A stretch of DNA of 64,000 bases from Myxococcus xanthus (lineage in GTDB: Bacteria > Myxococcota > Myxococcia > Myxococcales > Myxococcaceae), in the NCBI RefSeq assembly GCF_006402735.1, contig NZ_CP017174.1:8288001-8352000 (forward strand), in the 5' to 3' direction. Of this stretch, positions 35,314 through 47,341 are shown piece by piece. Position 1 is the first letter of the stretch. The number at the start of each line of letters is the position of its first letter. Both the position numbers and the translations under genes were made by a program. Under the pieces are notes generated by a model. The model had not been told where the DNA came from. It was given only the letters and a program-made list of their open reading frames with translations, and made no database searches.

Positions 35314-36069
35314 CTACTCGCCGAGATACGCACGCCGGACCTCCGCGCTCTCCAGGAGCGCCTTGCCCGGCCCCGCCATCACGACCTCGCCCGTCTCCAA
35401 CACATAGCCGTAGTGCGCGGCGTTGAGCGCCAGATGGGCGTTCTGCTCCACCAACAGCACGCTCACGCCCGTGGCATTCACCTCGCGCAGGGTGCGGAAG
35501 ATGGCCTCCGTCACCTGCGGCGCCAGCCCCAGCGAAGGCTCATCCAACAGCAGCAGCTGCGGCTTGCTCAACAGCGCGCGCGCAATGGCCAGCATCTGCT
35601 GCTCGCCGCCCGACAGCGTCCCCGCCATCTGCTTGCGGCGCTCCTTGAGCACCGGGAAGAGCGTGAAGCTCTTCTCCAGGTCCTGCTGGATGCCGGAGGT
35701 GTCCGTGCGCAGGTACGCGCCCAGCTCCAGGTTCTCCTGGACGGACATGTTGGGGAACACGCCCCGGCCTTCCGGCGCGTGCGCCATGCCGCGCGGCACC
35801 AACTGGTGCGCCTTCATGTTCGTGGTGTCGTGCCCGTTGAACTGGATGCGTCCGGCGCTGGGCTTGAGCATGCCGCTCACCGCGCGCAGGGTGCTCGTCT
35901 TGCCCGCACCGTTGGCGCCGATGAGGGCCACCACCTCGCCCTTGCCCACCGTCAGTGACACACCCTTGAGCGCCTGGATGGCGCCGTAGTGCACCTTGAT
36001 GCCGTCCACCGACAGCAGCGGCGGGAAGGCCTGGCGCTCCCCCAGCGTCTTCACCTGCGCGTCGCTCAC
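35314..36069 (-). CDS. livF: Branched-chain amino acid ABC transporter ATPase LivF
   Basis: 251 aa ATPase: Walker A GANGAGKTS, signature LSGGEQQM, Walker B LLLLDEPSLGLAP (typical LivF), H-loop VEQNAH. The GTG start overlaps the livG stop (GTGA). Last gene of livKHMGF; a substrate-binding protein is encoded in the same operon. Confidence 0.9.
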   Translation of the reverse strand: MSDAQVKTLGERQAFPPLLSVDGIKVHYGAIQALKGVSLTVGKGEVVALIGANGAGKTSTLRAVSGMLKPSAGRIQFNGHDTTNMKAHQLVPRGMAHAPEGRGVFPNMSVQENLELGAYLRTDTSGIQQDLEKSFTLFPVLKERRKQMAGTLSGGEQQMLAIARALLSKPQLLLLDEPSLGLAPQVTEAIFRTLREVNATGVSVLLVEQNAHLALNAAHYGYVLETGEVVMAGPGKALLESAEVRRAYLGE

Positions 36070-36950
36070 GCCGCCCCTCCATGGCTCTCCAGATAGCTGT
36101 CACCCAGGTACGCCTCGATGACCTTCCGGTCGCTGCGCACCTGCGCCGGCGCGCCCCGGGCAATCGTCTCGCCGTGGTCCAGCACCGTGATGGATTCGCA
36201 GATGCCCATGACCAGCTTCATGTCGTGCTCGATGACGAGCACCCCCAGCTTGAAGTCGTCCCGAAGCTTGCGGATGAGCACCATCAGGTCCGCCTTCTCA
36301 CGGGTGTTCATGCCCGCCGCGGGCTCGTCCAGCAGCAGCACCTTGGGCTGCGTGCCCAGCGCGCGCGCGATTTCCAGCCGGCGCTGCTCGCCGTAAGGCA
36401 GGTTGCGAGCCTCCTCGTCGCGGCGGTGCGACAGGCCCATGACCTCCAGCAGGTGCTCCGCCTGCTGCGTCAACTCCCGCTCCTCCTGCTGGAAGCGAGG
36501 CGTCAGCAGCAGCGCGCGCCACCAGTCGCGGTAGTTGATGAAGGCGCCCTTCACCTTCGCGCCCAGCCCCACGCCTTCGGGGTGCAGCGAGCCCTGCGCC
36601 CGGCACGCCACCTTCACATTGTCCAACGCGGTGAGCGCGCGGAACAGGCGGATGTTCTGGAAGGTGCGCGCCAGCCCCAGGTGGTTGATTTGATGCGGCA
36701 GCCACCCGTTCACCCGCTGCCCGCCCACGCGGACCTCGCCCTGGGTGGGCTGGTACACGCCGGTCAGCACGTTGAACGCCGTGGATTTACCGGCGCCGTT
36801 GGGGCCGATGAGCCCCTGCAGGTCACCCTGCCGCACGGAGAGGTTGAAGTCCGTCAGCGCCTTGAGGCCGCCGAACTGGATGCTCACCCCATCCGCCTGG
36901 AGCAACGGCGCTCCGGCCTCCGCCTTCGTCTCCTGCACGGCCGCGCTCAC
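36066..36950 (-). CDS. livG: Branched-chain amino acid ABC transporter ATPase LivG
   Basis: 294 aa ATPase: Walker A GPNGAGKST, the LivG-type insertion with NIRLFRALTALDNVKVA, signature LPYGEQRR, Walker B LLLDEPAAGMN and EHDMKLVM. A GTG at 36950 gives a GTGA overlap with the livM stop and is preferred to an ORF start at 36980 that would overlap livM by 34 bp. Confidence 0.9.
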   Translation of the reverse strand: MSAAVQETKAEAGAPLLQADGVSIQFGGLKALTDFNLSVRQGDLQGLIGPNGAGKSTAFNVLTGVYQPTQGEVRVGGQRVNGWLPHQINHLGLARTFQNIRLFRALTALDNVKVACRAQGSLHPEGVGLGAKVKGAFINYRDWWRALLLTPRFQQEERELTQQAEHLLEVMGLSHRRDEEARNLPYGEQRRLEIARALGTQPKVLLLDEPAAGMNTREKADLMVLIRKLRDDFKLGVLVIEHDMKLVMGICESITVLDHGETIARGAPAQVRSDRKVIEAYLGDSYLESHGGAA

Positions 36951-38010
36951 GCCAGCCCCCTGCGCTTGCGCGGAATCCACCGCGGCAGCACGTCCCAGAT
37001 TTCCTTCGTCCCGAACAGGCCCTGGGGCCGCGCCAGCATCAGCACCACCAGCAGCAGGCCGTACACGGGCATGCGAATCTGGTCCACCTTCTGCGCCAGG
37101 CTGCCTTCAGCCCCCAGCAGGGTGAACAGCGAGCGCATGCCTTCGGGCAGCAGTGTGAGGAACGTGGCCGCGATGATGGCGCCCGTCGTGGAGCCCAGGC
37201 CGCCCAGCACCACCATGACGACGATTTCCATCGACTTCACGAAGGTGAAGGAGCCGGGGTTGATGATGGGCACGAAGTGCGCGAACAGCGCGCCGGCGAT
37301 GCCGGCGAAGAACGACGAGATGACGAAGGCGCGGACCTTGTAGCCCGTGGTGTCCACGCCCATGGCCTCGGCGGCCACCTCGTCCTCGCGGATGGCCCAC
37401 AGGCTGCGGCCGTGGCTGGAGCCGGTGATGCGCCGGGCCACCAGCACCGTGAGGAACACGAAGAAGTACACCATGGCCGGCGAGGACGTCTGGGGGATTC
37501 CGGAAAGGCCCAGCGCCCGGCCGAACGCGTCCGTGTTCTGCACCACCACGCGGATGATTTCGCCGAAGCCCAGCGTGACGATGGCCAGGTAGTCCCCGCG
37601 CAGCCGCAGCGAGGGCAGGCCCACCAGGAAGCCGCATAGCGCCGCCGCCAGGCCGCCCACCAGCAGCGACACGACGAAGAACACCTGGTCGCTGACCGCC
37701 ACCGACAGGAAGGAGAGCGCCACGTCCTTGAGGTTCAGCGACAGGACGCCGGAGATGTAGGCCCCCACCGCCATGAAGCCCGCATGGCCAATGGAGAACT
37801 GCCCCGTCATCCCGTTCACGATGTTGAGGCTGACCGCGAGGATGATGTTCACCCCCACCACCGACAGCAGGTAGGAGGCGAAGGGCGCATCGCTCATCAG
37901 CCACTGGAACAGCGCCAGCACCGGCAGCGCCAGCAGCACGGGCAGCAGGCCGCGCAGCGACGCGGGGACGGCGGAGCGGGCCTGGGGGACGGGAATCGCC
38001 GGAGTCTCCA

Positions 38011-38011
<1 letters not shown>
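36947..38011 (-). CDS. livM: Branched-chain amino acid ABC transporter permease LivM
   Basis: 354 aa polytopic permease with about ten helices. Motifs: NIVNGMTGQFSIGHAGFMAVGAY, LPSLRLRGDYLAIVTLGFGEI and the EAA loop AIREDEVAAEAMGVD. Its ATG shares a base with the livH stop (TGATG). Confidence 0.9.
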
Positions 38012-38930
<919 letters not shown>

Positions 38931-38931
<1 letters not shown>

Positions 38932-40136
38932 TAGGGATTGATGGTCGTGACGTACTGCGTCTTGCCATCCTCGACCTTGAGGACGACGGCGGACTTCACG
39001 GCGTTGCGCTGGGCATCCAGTGTCACCGTGCCCGCCACGCCCGGGAAGTCCTTCGTCTGGGCAATGGCGTCACGCACGGAGGGGCCGCTCAGGTCCTTGG
39101 CGCGCTCCAGGGCGCCCACCGCCACGCGGGCGGAATCGTAGCCCAGCGCGGCCAGGGCGTCCGGCACCGCGCCGTACGCGGCCTTGTAGTCCGCGATGAA
39201 CTTCTGCACGCGCGGATCCGGGTTGTCCGGCGAGTAGTGGTTGGAGAAGTAGCTGCCCTCGATGGCGCTGCCGCCCAGCTCGAAGAGCTTCTCGGAGTCC
39301 CAGCCGTCGCCGCCCATCAGCGGAACCTTCAGGCCCACCTCGCGCGCCTGGCGGGCGATGATGCCCACCTCGCTGTAGTAGCCCGGCACGTAGATGCCTT
39401 CCGGCTGCGACTTGCGGATGGCGGTGAGCTGGGCGCGGTAATCCGTGTCGCCCTGGCTGTAGCTCTCCACGGCCGTCACCTTGCCGCCCATCTCCGTGAA
39501 CTTGCGCCTGAAGACGTCCGCCAGGCCAATGGAGTACGCGCTCTTGTTGTCCTGGAGCACCGCCACCGTGTTCAGCTTCAGGTTCTCCCGCGCGAACTTC
39601 GCCATCACGAAGCCCTGGAACGGGTCGATGAAGCAGACGCGGAAGATGTAGTCACCCTTCTCGGTGACGGTGGGGTTGGTGGAGGACGGCGTAATCATCG
39701 GCACGCCCGCCGCCTGCGCCTTCTCCGCCATGGCCAGCGAGTTGGACGACGCCACGTCACCGAGGATGAGCGCGACCTTGTCCTGCGTAATCAGGCGCGT
39801 GGCGGCCTGGGCGGCCTCCTCGGGCTTGCTCTGGTTGTCGTAGACGCGGATGGACAGCTTCTTGCCCTTCACCCCGCCCGCGGCGTTGGCCTCCTTGAGG
39901 GCCAGCTCGATGCCGTTGCGCGTGGAGATGCCGAAGGTGGCCTGGCCACCGGTGAGCGAGCCCACCTGGCCCAGCAGGATGGTGTTCGCGTCCGCCGGAG
40001 CGCCCCCGGGCGCCGCCCCCTGCCCCTGCGCGGCCTGAGTACCTCCTTCACCCGAAGGAGCAGGCTGCGTCTTCTTCTCGCAAGCGGCCACCATGACGGC
40101 GAGCGCGGCGAGGAGCATCGGGGCAAGTCGTCGCAT
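38931..40136 (-). CDS. livK: Branched-chain amino acid-binding lipoprotein LivK
   Basis: 401 aa. Lipoprotein signal with VAAC lipobox, Gly/Ala-rich linker, then a type I periplasmic-binding fold (ILLGQVGSLTGGQATFG, DVASSNSLAMAEKAQAAGVP, PSSTNPTVTE, YVPGYYSEVG). First gene of livKHMGF. The lipid anchor, rather than free periplasmic location, is notable for a Gram-negative. True ligand (Leu/Ile/Val or other) not determined by sequence. Confidence 0.88.
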
Positions 40137-40259
40137 GCGGGGCTTCCCTTCTCGGAAACTGACACGGCAAAGCCCTGGTTTTCTAGGGGACACCTCTCCA
40201 TGGGTCAAGCGTGCAGCCGTCCCGAGCCCCCGTCACACACCCCCTGTGCGGCGCGTCAG

Positions 40260-40979
40260 TCAGGAGTGCAGCCCGTCCAACGGGCCGTCGTGGAGCACCT
40301 CACCCCGCTCCTCCACCTCCGCCGTCTCTTTCCGAACGGTGGCGTGAACCTGCCGGAGCACCTCGTCGGTGTACCGGGAAACCGCAACCTCCTGCCAGAC
40401 ATGCACGGACCTGGTGACCTCCACCCGCTCCTCGCGCAGGGGGATGACGAAGGTGCCCGCCTCGAAGGGTACCAGCCCCTCCAGCACCGGCCGGGCGGAC
40501 GCCACGGCCTCTGGCGCCGGCGGGCCCTCGGCGTCCACGGCCTGTTCGGACACCCGCTCCACCACCAACTCCTCGCGGCGCACGGGCACGGAGAAGTGCC
40601 GCACCTCGGTCCGCACCACCTTGTGGATGCGCACCTGTCCTGCCTCCCGCACCACCACGTGAGGATGGGCCTCCTCGCGGGCCAGGGGCACCACGAGCTC
40701 GCCGGGCGTCGCGAACTCGGCGGAGAGCACGGATTCGGGGTGACCTGACCGCGCCTGCGCCGGGCCTTCCTGCGCCAATGACACCTCGTCCCGCGTCAGC
40801 CCCAGGTGCACGTCTTCTCCGCGCACGTCCACCACGTCGCCGTAGCGCGCGGTGAAGGACTTCAGCCGCAGCAGCCCTCCTTCGATGGCGAAGGTCTCCC
40901 CGCCACAGCCCACCACGGTGCCCAACCGGGTCCCATCCGCCGTGAAGACCCGCATCCCTTCCCGTACGTCCGTGCGCAT
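40260..40979 (-). CDS. DUF2382 protein with N-terminal PRC-barrel-like domain
   Basis: 239 aa. The N-terminus (REGMRVFTADGTRLGTVVGCGGETFAIEGG) resembles a PRC-barrel. After ~100 residues comes the DUF2382 region with charged repeats (VVPLAREEAHPHVVV, VRIHKVVRTEVRHFSVPVRREELVVERV) and a second half repeat (TFVIPLREERVEVTRSVHVWQEV). DUF2382 proteins are general-stress associated (YsnF/AvaK type). It is a paralogue of the gene at 41739 on the opposite strand. Confidence 0.7.
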   Translation of the reverse strand: MRTDVREGMRVFTADGTRLGTVVGCGGETFAIEGGLLRLKSFTARYGDVVDVRGEDVHLGLTRDEVSLAQEGPAQARSGHPESVLSAEFATPGELVVPLAREEAHPHVVVREAGQVRIHKVVRTEVRHFSVPVRREELVVERVSEQAVDAEGPPAPEAVASARPVLEGLVPFEAGTFVIPLREERVEVTRSVHVWQEVAVSRYTDEVLRQVHATVRKETAEVEERGEVLHDGPLDGLHS

Positions 40980-41013
40980 CGGAGGACTCCTCTCGTGTGG
41001 TGTGGTTCGCGGC

Positions 41014-41400
41014 TCACGCCTGCGTGGGCAACCCGGGCTCGTTCCAAGGATGCTCCCGGCCATTCGGCCCGCGCCGGAGCACCCGCTCCAGGGGCGTGCT
41101 GGGGCGCTCCGGGTCCGGGGCCGTCTCCAGCGCCGCGGGCTTGCAGACAGCGGGCGGCGGGGCGGGCACCAGGGCCAGGACTGGAGGCGGCCGGAGCCGA
41201 TGGCGCGCGAGCCGGCCCGCCACCAGGGCGCCCAGCATCCCGGAGGCGCAGGCCACGCCCACCACGGGGCCTCGCAGGTCCGGGCGGAGCAGCCGGTGGA
41301 TGCCACGCACCACCAGGTGCGCCCCCACGCCCGCGGCCGCGCCGCCCATCCACGAATCACTCCAGCGCCACGGCTCCCAGGTTCCCTGCCTGCTCCTCAT
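41014..41400 (-). CDS. Small membrane protein, unknown
   Basis: 128 aa with two hydrophobic segments (GGAAAGVGAHLVVRGI and VVGVACASGMLGALVAGRLA) and a Pro/Arg-rich soluble C-terminus. It lies between two DUF2382 genes and ends 34 bp before the leftward one, so may be co-transcribed with it. Function unknown. Confidence 0.45.
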   Translation of the reverse strand: MRSRQGTWEPWRWSDSWMGGAAAGVGAHLVVRGIHRLLRPDLRGPVVGVACASGMLGALVAGRLARHRLRPPPVLALVPAPPPAVCKPAALETAPDPERPSTPLERVLRRGPNGREHPWNEPGLPTQA

Positions 41401-41738
41401 GACGGTCTCCCGTTGGGTGCTCACGGCACGCGGCCCGGACGCACCTCGCTTGAAGATGGGGTGGGCCGCCGCACCCTGAGAAGCCCCGGACCACGGCCGC
41501 CGGCGCGGTGTCGCCAGGGCAGGCGAAAGGACAGGCGGGCGTTCGGGCGGGCAGGCACGGTGCCAAGCCAACTGGCACTGTGTCCTCGGCCCCTGTCACC
41601 GGGACCGAGCGCTCACACCTTCCATGATGACCGGGGTGGAAACCCCAGGGCCTCGCGCTCGCACGCGGGGCCTCCACCAGCGCCGGGGTCCAAGGTGTGG
41701 CCAGCAGGTCCACCCGCCCCGGTCACGAGGAGCCAGCC
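41401..41738. other. 338-bp divergent intergenic region between stress-type genes
   Basis: No convincing ORF. It separates two divergent transcription units (small membrane protein plus DUF2382 gene to the left, DUF2382 gene to the right). It contains the palindrome GGCACGGTGCC at 41555-41565 and a sigma-54-like element on the minus strand. Probably a shared regulatory region. Confidence 0.5.
41550..41565 (-). promoter_or_regulatory. Sigma-54-like -24/-12 element
   Basis: Reading leftward, TGGCACCGTGCCTGCC has the GG-N10-GC spacing and matches TGGCAC and TGC of the sigma-54 consensus. It lies 150 bp upstream of the small membrane protein gene. Overlap with a palindrome makes it ambiguous. 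Confidence 0.3.
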
Positions 41739-42557
41739 ATGTACCAACGCAGCGACGTCAACGAAGGGATGGTCGTCCGCAGCATCGACGGCGAAAAGCT
41801 CGGCAAGGTCTTCGCCGTCGGCGACGGCGAATTCCACATCGAGAAGGGCCTCTTCTTCCCGAAGGACTACCTGGTCCGGTACTCGGAAATCAGTCGCATC
41901 GACGGCTCGGAAATCATCCTCAGCCACGGCAAGGAGATGCTGAGCCGGCTGACGGAGGAGGACCGCACGGGCACCATCGCCGGCACGGGTGGCGGCGCGG
42001 GCGTGGGTCCGGGCGCGGTGGGACTGGGCGCCGACCGGGCCGCGGCCCGCGCCAGCACGGGCATGGACGCCACCACGGACACCGCGGGCCTGAGAGCCAC
42101 GGACACCGCGGTGGGCGCGCGGGGCATCCACGGCCGAGAGGAGGACATCACCATCCCCCTGCACAGGGAGGAGGTGGACGTGCTCAAGCGGGACGTCCAG
42201 GCCGGTGAGGTCCGTGTCCACAAGGACGTGGTGGAGGAGGACCGGGAGATGGACGTGCCGGTGCGCCGCGAGCGCGTCCGCGTGGAGCGCCGGGACGTGA
42301 GCCCGGGACGCCCGGCGATGAATGCCTCGTTCCAGGAGGAGACCGTCGTCGTCCCGCTGCGCGCCGAGGAAGTCGAAGTCCAGAAGCGCACCGTCGTCGA
42401 CGAGGAGGTCGTCATCCACAAGGACGAGGTGGATGAGGAGCGCCACATCTCCGAGCACGTACGCCGGGAAGAGGTGGACGTCCGCACCGAGGGCAGCGAC
42501 GAGCGGGCTCGTACGCTGAACGCGCCCTCCGACGACCCGCTCAAGCGTGGGTACTGA
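41739..42557 (+). CDS. DUF2382 protein with N-terminal PRC-barrel-like domain
   Basis: 272 aa. PRC-barrel-like N-terminus (NEGMVVRSIDGEKLGKVFAVGDGEFHIEKG) with RYSEISRIDG, a Gly/Ala-rich linker (about 80-125), then DUF2382 repeats (ITIPLHREEVDVLKRDV, VRVHKDVVEEDREMDVPVRRERVRVERRDV, VVVPLRAEEVEVQKRTV, VIHKDEVDEERHIS). Strongly charged and probably extended/coiled. Likely a stress protein; no enzymatic motif. Confidence 0.75.
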   Translation: MYQRSDVNEGMVVRSIDGEKLGKVFAVGDGEFHIEKGLFFPKDYLVRYSEISRIDGSEIILSHGKEMLSRLTEEDRTGTIAGTGGGAGVGPGAVGLGADRAAARASTGMDATTDTAGLRATDTAVGARGIHGREEDITIPLHREEVDVLKRDVQAGEVRVHKDVVEEDREMDVPVRRERVRVERRDVSPGRPAMNASFQEETVVVPLRAEEVEVQKRTVVDEEVVIHKDEVDEERHISEHVRREEVDVRTEGSDERARTLNAPSDDPLKRGY

Positions 42558-42565
42558 GCGCGCCC

Positions 42566-42596
42566 CCGGCCCCTCTCTCCTCCCGGGAGGGGCCGG
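42566..42596. terminator. Strong bidirectional hairpin between convergent genes
   Basis: Perfect 10-base stem CCGGCCCCTC/GAGGGGCCGG with an 11-base loop, just after the DUF2382 stop and before the kinase stop on the other strand. A pyrimidine-rich stretch follows on the plus strand. Confidence 0.6.
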
Positions 42597-42614
42597 GTCT
42601 CCCTCCCCGCTTCG

Positions 42615-44138
42615 TCAGGGTGAGGACTTCCGGAGCCGCGGTCGCATGATGGGCGTTTCGTCCCGGGACAGCCCTCCCGCGGAGGCAGGCCTGGAGGGCG
42701 GGCGGTCCAACTGCATGAACTCGCGATGCCGGTCGGGGAAGTGCTTCGCCATGAGCCGCACCAGCTCCGAGTCGTTCGCCGGACGGCAGGCATCCGCCAG
42801 CCGGTCCGCCATCTCCCGCGCGCTGCCGAAGCGCGCCTCGGGGCGCTTGGCAAGTGCAGTCTCCAGCACGTCCCAGAGCGCCCGGGGGATGCGCGAAGGC
42901 CGCGGCGGAAGGGCCTCGTCGCAGATGGCGTGCATGGTGGCCAACTCGTCGGGCTTCTCGAAGGCCCGCGCGCCGATGAGCGCCTGGTAGAGAACGAGCC
43001 CCATGGCGAACAGGTCGCTTCGCGCATCCAGCTTCATGCCGCGCGCCTGCTCGGGGGACATGTACAGCGGCTTGCCCTTCACGATGCCCGGCAGCGTCAC
43101 CGTGCGCTGGGCGCGGGCCTTGGCCACGCCGAAGTCCAGCACCTTCACCCGCCCGTCGAACCCCACCATGAGGTTGTGCGGGGACAAATCCCGGTGCACC
43201 AGCTCGAGCGGCGCGCCGTCCTCGCCTTGTAGCACGTGCGCCGCATGCAGCCCCGCCAGGCCCTGGCACACCACGGCCACCGCGTGCGCCGTCTCCAGCG
43301 GGCCCTTGGCCGAGCGGAGGAGCCGCGCCAGGTCCACGCCGCGCACCAGCTCCATGGCGATGTAGTACGCGCCCTCCGCCTCGCCGAAGTCGTAGAAGTG
43401 CACCAGGTTGGGGTGGGAGAGCCGCAGGCCGATGCGGGCCTCGTCCAGGAACTGCTGGACGATGGAAGGGTCCGAGGACAGGTGCGGGAGGATGCGCTTG
43501 AGGGCCACCAGCCGGCCCAGGCCCTCCGGGCCTCGGGTCCGCGCCACCAGCACCTGCGCCATGCCCCCGGTGCCCAGCGGTGTGACCACCTCATAGCGGC
43601 CAATGTGGCCCCGTGAGGCCGGAGGCGGCTCCGCGGTGAGCGCGTCCAGCCGCTCCAGCGCGCCCTTGCCGTCTGTCAGCGCGAGGAAGCCCAGCACGGC
43701 GGTGTCGAGCTGTTCGCCAATGGCTTCCACCAGCTTCATCACCAGCCCGCCGCCGCCGTCGAAGGCGCCCTCCACCACCAACCCCAGGCCTCCCAGCTCC
43801 AGGCTGCCCAGGGCCAGCCGCGTGCAGAAGAGCGTCCGGCCCCCATCCAGCTTGCGGACACCTCGCCAGTGCGCCGCCTCCAGGACGTCCACCCCGGGCT
43901 CGCCCAGCACCCGCGTCAGCACCGGGCCTCGCGTCCCTCGCAGGGACACGAAGCCCGCGCGCGCATGCACCAGCCGGGCACACTGCGTGAGAAACACGTC
44001 GAGCCCGGAGTCCAGGTCCAAGCCCCGCTCCAGGCAGTCCTCCAGGATGACGTCGGCCATCCGATGCACGGAGACCAGACCCCGGAGAAAAACGACCTCT
44101 TCCTCTAAAGAGGGAAAATCCACGGGCCCATTCAACAC
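42615..44138 (-). CDS. GAF-like sensor plus Ser/Thr protein kinase
   Basis: 507 aa. Residues ~20-175 look like a GAF-type sensor (VSVHRMADVILEDCLERGLDLDSGL, ending AIGEQLDTAVLGFLAL). The kinase domain (about 200-460) has a glycine loop LGTGGMAQVLVA, catalytic Lys in VALKRIL, catalytic loop HRDLSPHNLM, DFGVAKA and the activation-segment MSPEQARG. HRDLSPHN is the usual myxobacterial variant. No transmembrane helix, so cytoplasmic. Target unknown. Confidence 0.85.
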   Translation of the reverse strand: MLNGPVDFPSLEEEVVFLRGLVSVHRMADVILEDCLERGLDLDSGLDVFLTQCARLVHARAGFVSLRGTRGPVLTRVLGEPGVDVLEAAHWRGVRKLDGGRTLFCTRLALGSLELGGLGLVVEGAFDGGGGLVMKLVEAIGEQLDTAVLGFLALTDGKGALERLDALTAEPPPASRGHIGRYEVVTPLGTGGMAQVLVARTRGPEGLGRLVALKRILPHLSSDPSIVQQFLDEARIGLRLSHPNLVHFYDFGEAEGAYYIAMELVRGVDLARLLRSAKGPLETAHAVAVVCQGLAGLHAAHVLQGEDGAPLELVHRDLSPHNLMVGFDGRVKVLDFGVAKARAQRTVTLPGIVKGKPLYMSPEQARGMKLDARSDLFAMGLVLYQALIGARAFEKPDELATMHAICDEALPPRPSRIPRALWDVLETALAKRPEARFGSAREMADRLADACRPANDSELVRLMAKHFPDRHREFMQLDRPPSRPASAGGLSRDETPIMRPRLRKSSP

Positions 44139-44180
44139 CCGGGACGTCCTTTTCAGGAAACCCGAAGCCGCCGGGACGAC

Positions 44181-44477
44181 TTACACGCGCTCCCGGTCCT
44201 TCAACGGCGCCACGGCCGGAAGGTGCTCGGGCGCGCCGGAGCGGAGCGACCGGGGCAGGTGGTCATCCATCAGCCCGTGCACCTCCAGAACACGCTCCAG
44301 GTGCGCCACGCGCTCACGGAGCAGCCGCACCTCCATGCCGCCGTGCTGGGATTCCTTCAAACGGATGAAGGCCTCCACCAGGGGCTTGAGGGAGAAGCGA
44401 AGCGTGAGCCCGAAGAGGGGCACCCCCACCACCATGGCGGTGATGAGGAACATGACGATGCCTTCGGTGACGTCCAT
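44181..44477 (-). CDS. Small single-pass membrane protein with coiled-coil-like tail
   Basis: 98 aa. N-terminal hydrophobic helix (GIVMFLITAMVVGVPLFGLTL), then a charged helix with heptad-like spacing (LLRERVAHLERVLEVHGLMDDHL). Between the DnaK gene and the kinase gene on the same strand. Function unknown; the layout resembles small PspB-like membrane proteins, but without clear homology. Confidence 0.55.
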   Translation of the reverse strand: MDVTEGIVMFLITAMVVGVPLFGLTLRFSLKPLVEAFIRLKESQHGGMEVRLLRERVAHLERVLEVHGLMDDHLPRSLRSGAPEHLPAVAPLKDRERV

Positions 44478-44547
44478 TGATGCGCTCCAGGGGGACTGAC
44501 TGCGCGGCAGGCAGTCTACGCTGGAGCGCGGAGGCGATTGCGAGCCT

Positions 44548-46371
<1,824 letters not shown>

Positions 46372-46376
46372 GTTGG

Positions 46377-47240
46377 TTACTGACTCCCCCCGGAAGAGTT
46401 CTCGGACTGCGTGGGCGCGGCGGGCGCCTCGATGTCGGTGGCGGGTTCGGCGACGGCCGGCGGCTCGGTGGCGGCGACCGGTTCAGCCGGCGCACGCGCG
46501 ACGACGACCATGGCCGGACGCACCAGCCGTTCATTGAGGTAGAAGCCGCGCACGACTTCGTAGGCGACGTGGCCGGCGGGGACGTCCGTCGTCTCCACCT
46601 GCTGGATGGCCTCGTGGATGCGCGGGTCGAACAGCTGACCCTTGGCGCTGAAGCCCTTCACGCCGTGGCGGCCCAGCGCGTCCTCGAAGGACTTGCGCGT
46701 CATGGCCACGCCCTTCTCGAAGCTGTCCAGGTCCGGCGACTTGGTCGCGGCGTCGAGCGCGCGGTCCAGGTTGTCCATCACGGGGAGCAGGTCCTTGAGC
46801 AGCTTCTCCGAGCCGAAGCGCTGGACCTCCTCCTTCTCCTTCTGCGCGCGCTTGCGGTAGTTCTCCAGGTCCGCGGCGTGACGCACGGTGCGCTCCTGCG
46901 CCTCCTTCGCACGCTCGTGGGCCTCGCGCAGGCGCTCCATCGTCTCGCGCCCCTTGGCCTGGCTGAACTCGAGCTGGGCCTTGAGGGACTCCACCTCCTG
47001 GCGGAGCGCCGCCACGTCCTCGGACGGGGGCGCCTCGGCGTCAGACGGCGGAGAACTGGTGTCGGCGGGGGACGCGGACGCTTCGGCCTCCACCGGGGTG
47101 GACGGGCCTGAAGCCTCCACCTCGATGACGGTCACCTCGTCCTCTTCGTCCATATGACGCTCGACGCTGCGAACCGCCGCGTCGATGACGTCCTGCCCGA
47201 TTTCTGTCTGGATTCTGCTCTTGTCGTTCGAGCCGGCCAC
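46377..47240 (-). CDS. grpS: GrpE-family nucleotide exchange factor (GrpS-like)
   Basis: 287 aa. A Ser/Glu/Pro-rich N-terminal extension (~75 residues) is followed by the GrpE long coiled coil (ALRQEVESLKAQLEF...) and head domain with ADLENYRKRAQKEKEE, LLPVMDNLDRAL, FEDALGRHGVKGF and YEVVRGFYLNERLVRPAMVVVA. It carries a C-terminal Ala/Pro/Glu extension. Its stop is 5 bp before the sglK start, so partner proteins are co-produced. The GTG start is approximate; upstream GTG (47249) and TTG (47276) are possible. Confidence 0.85.
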   Translation of the reverse strand: MAGSNDKSRIQTEIGQDVIDAAVRSVERHMDEEDEVTVIEVEASGPSTPVEAEASASPADTSSPPSDAEAPPSEDVAALRQEVESLKAQLEFSQAKGRETMERLREAHERAKEAQERTVRHAADLENYRKRAQKEKEEVQRFGSEKLLKDLLPVMDNLDRALDAATKSPDLDSFEKGVAMTRKSFEDALGRHGVKGFSAKGQLFDPRIHEAIQQVETTDVPAGHVAYEVVRGFYLNERLVRPAMVVVARAPAEPVAATEPPAVAEPATDIEAPAAPTQSENSSGGSQ

Positions 47241-47341
47241 GGCGCGCACTATCTCACGCGCCGCGGGACCTTCCAAATGGCGAGAAGGACAAAGGAAACC
47301 GGCCTGCCCCCGGGCAAGCGGGCTTCACGCCCAGCGGAACT

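Noticed and set aside
47241..47341. A CIRCE or other heat-shock operator upstream of grpS
   Set aside because: No inverted repeat of the CIRCE type was found in the short gap to the phasin-like gene.
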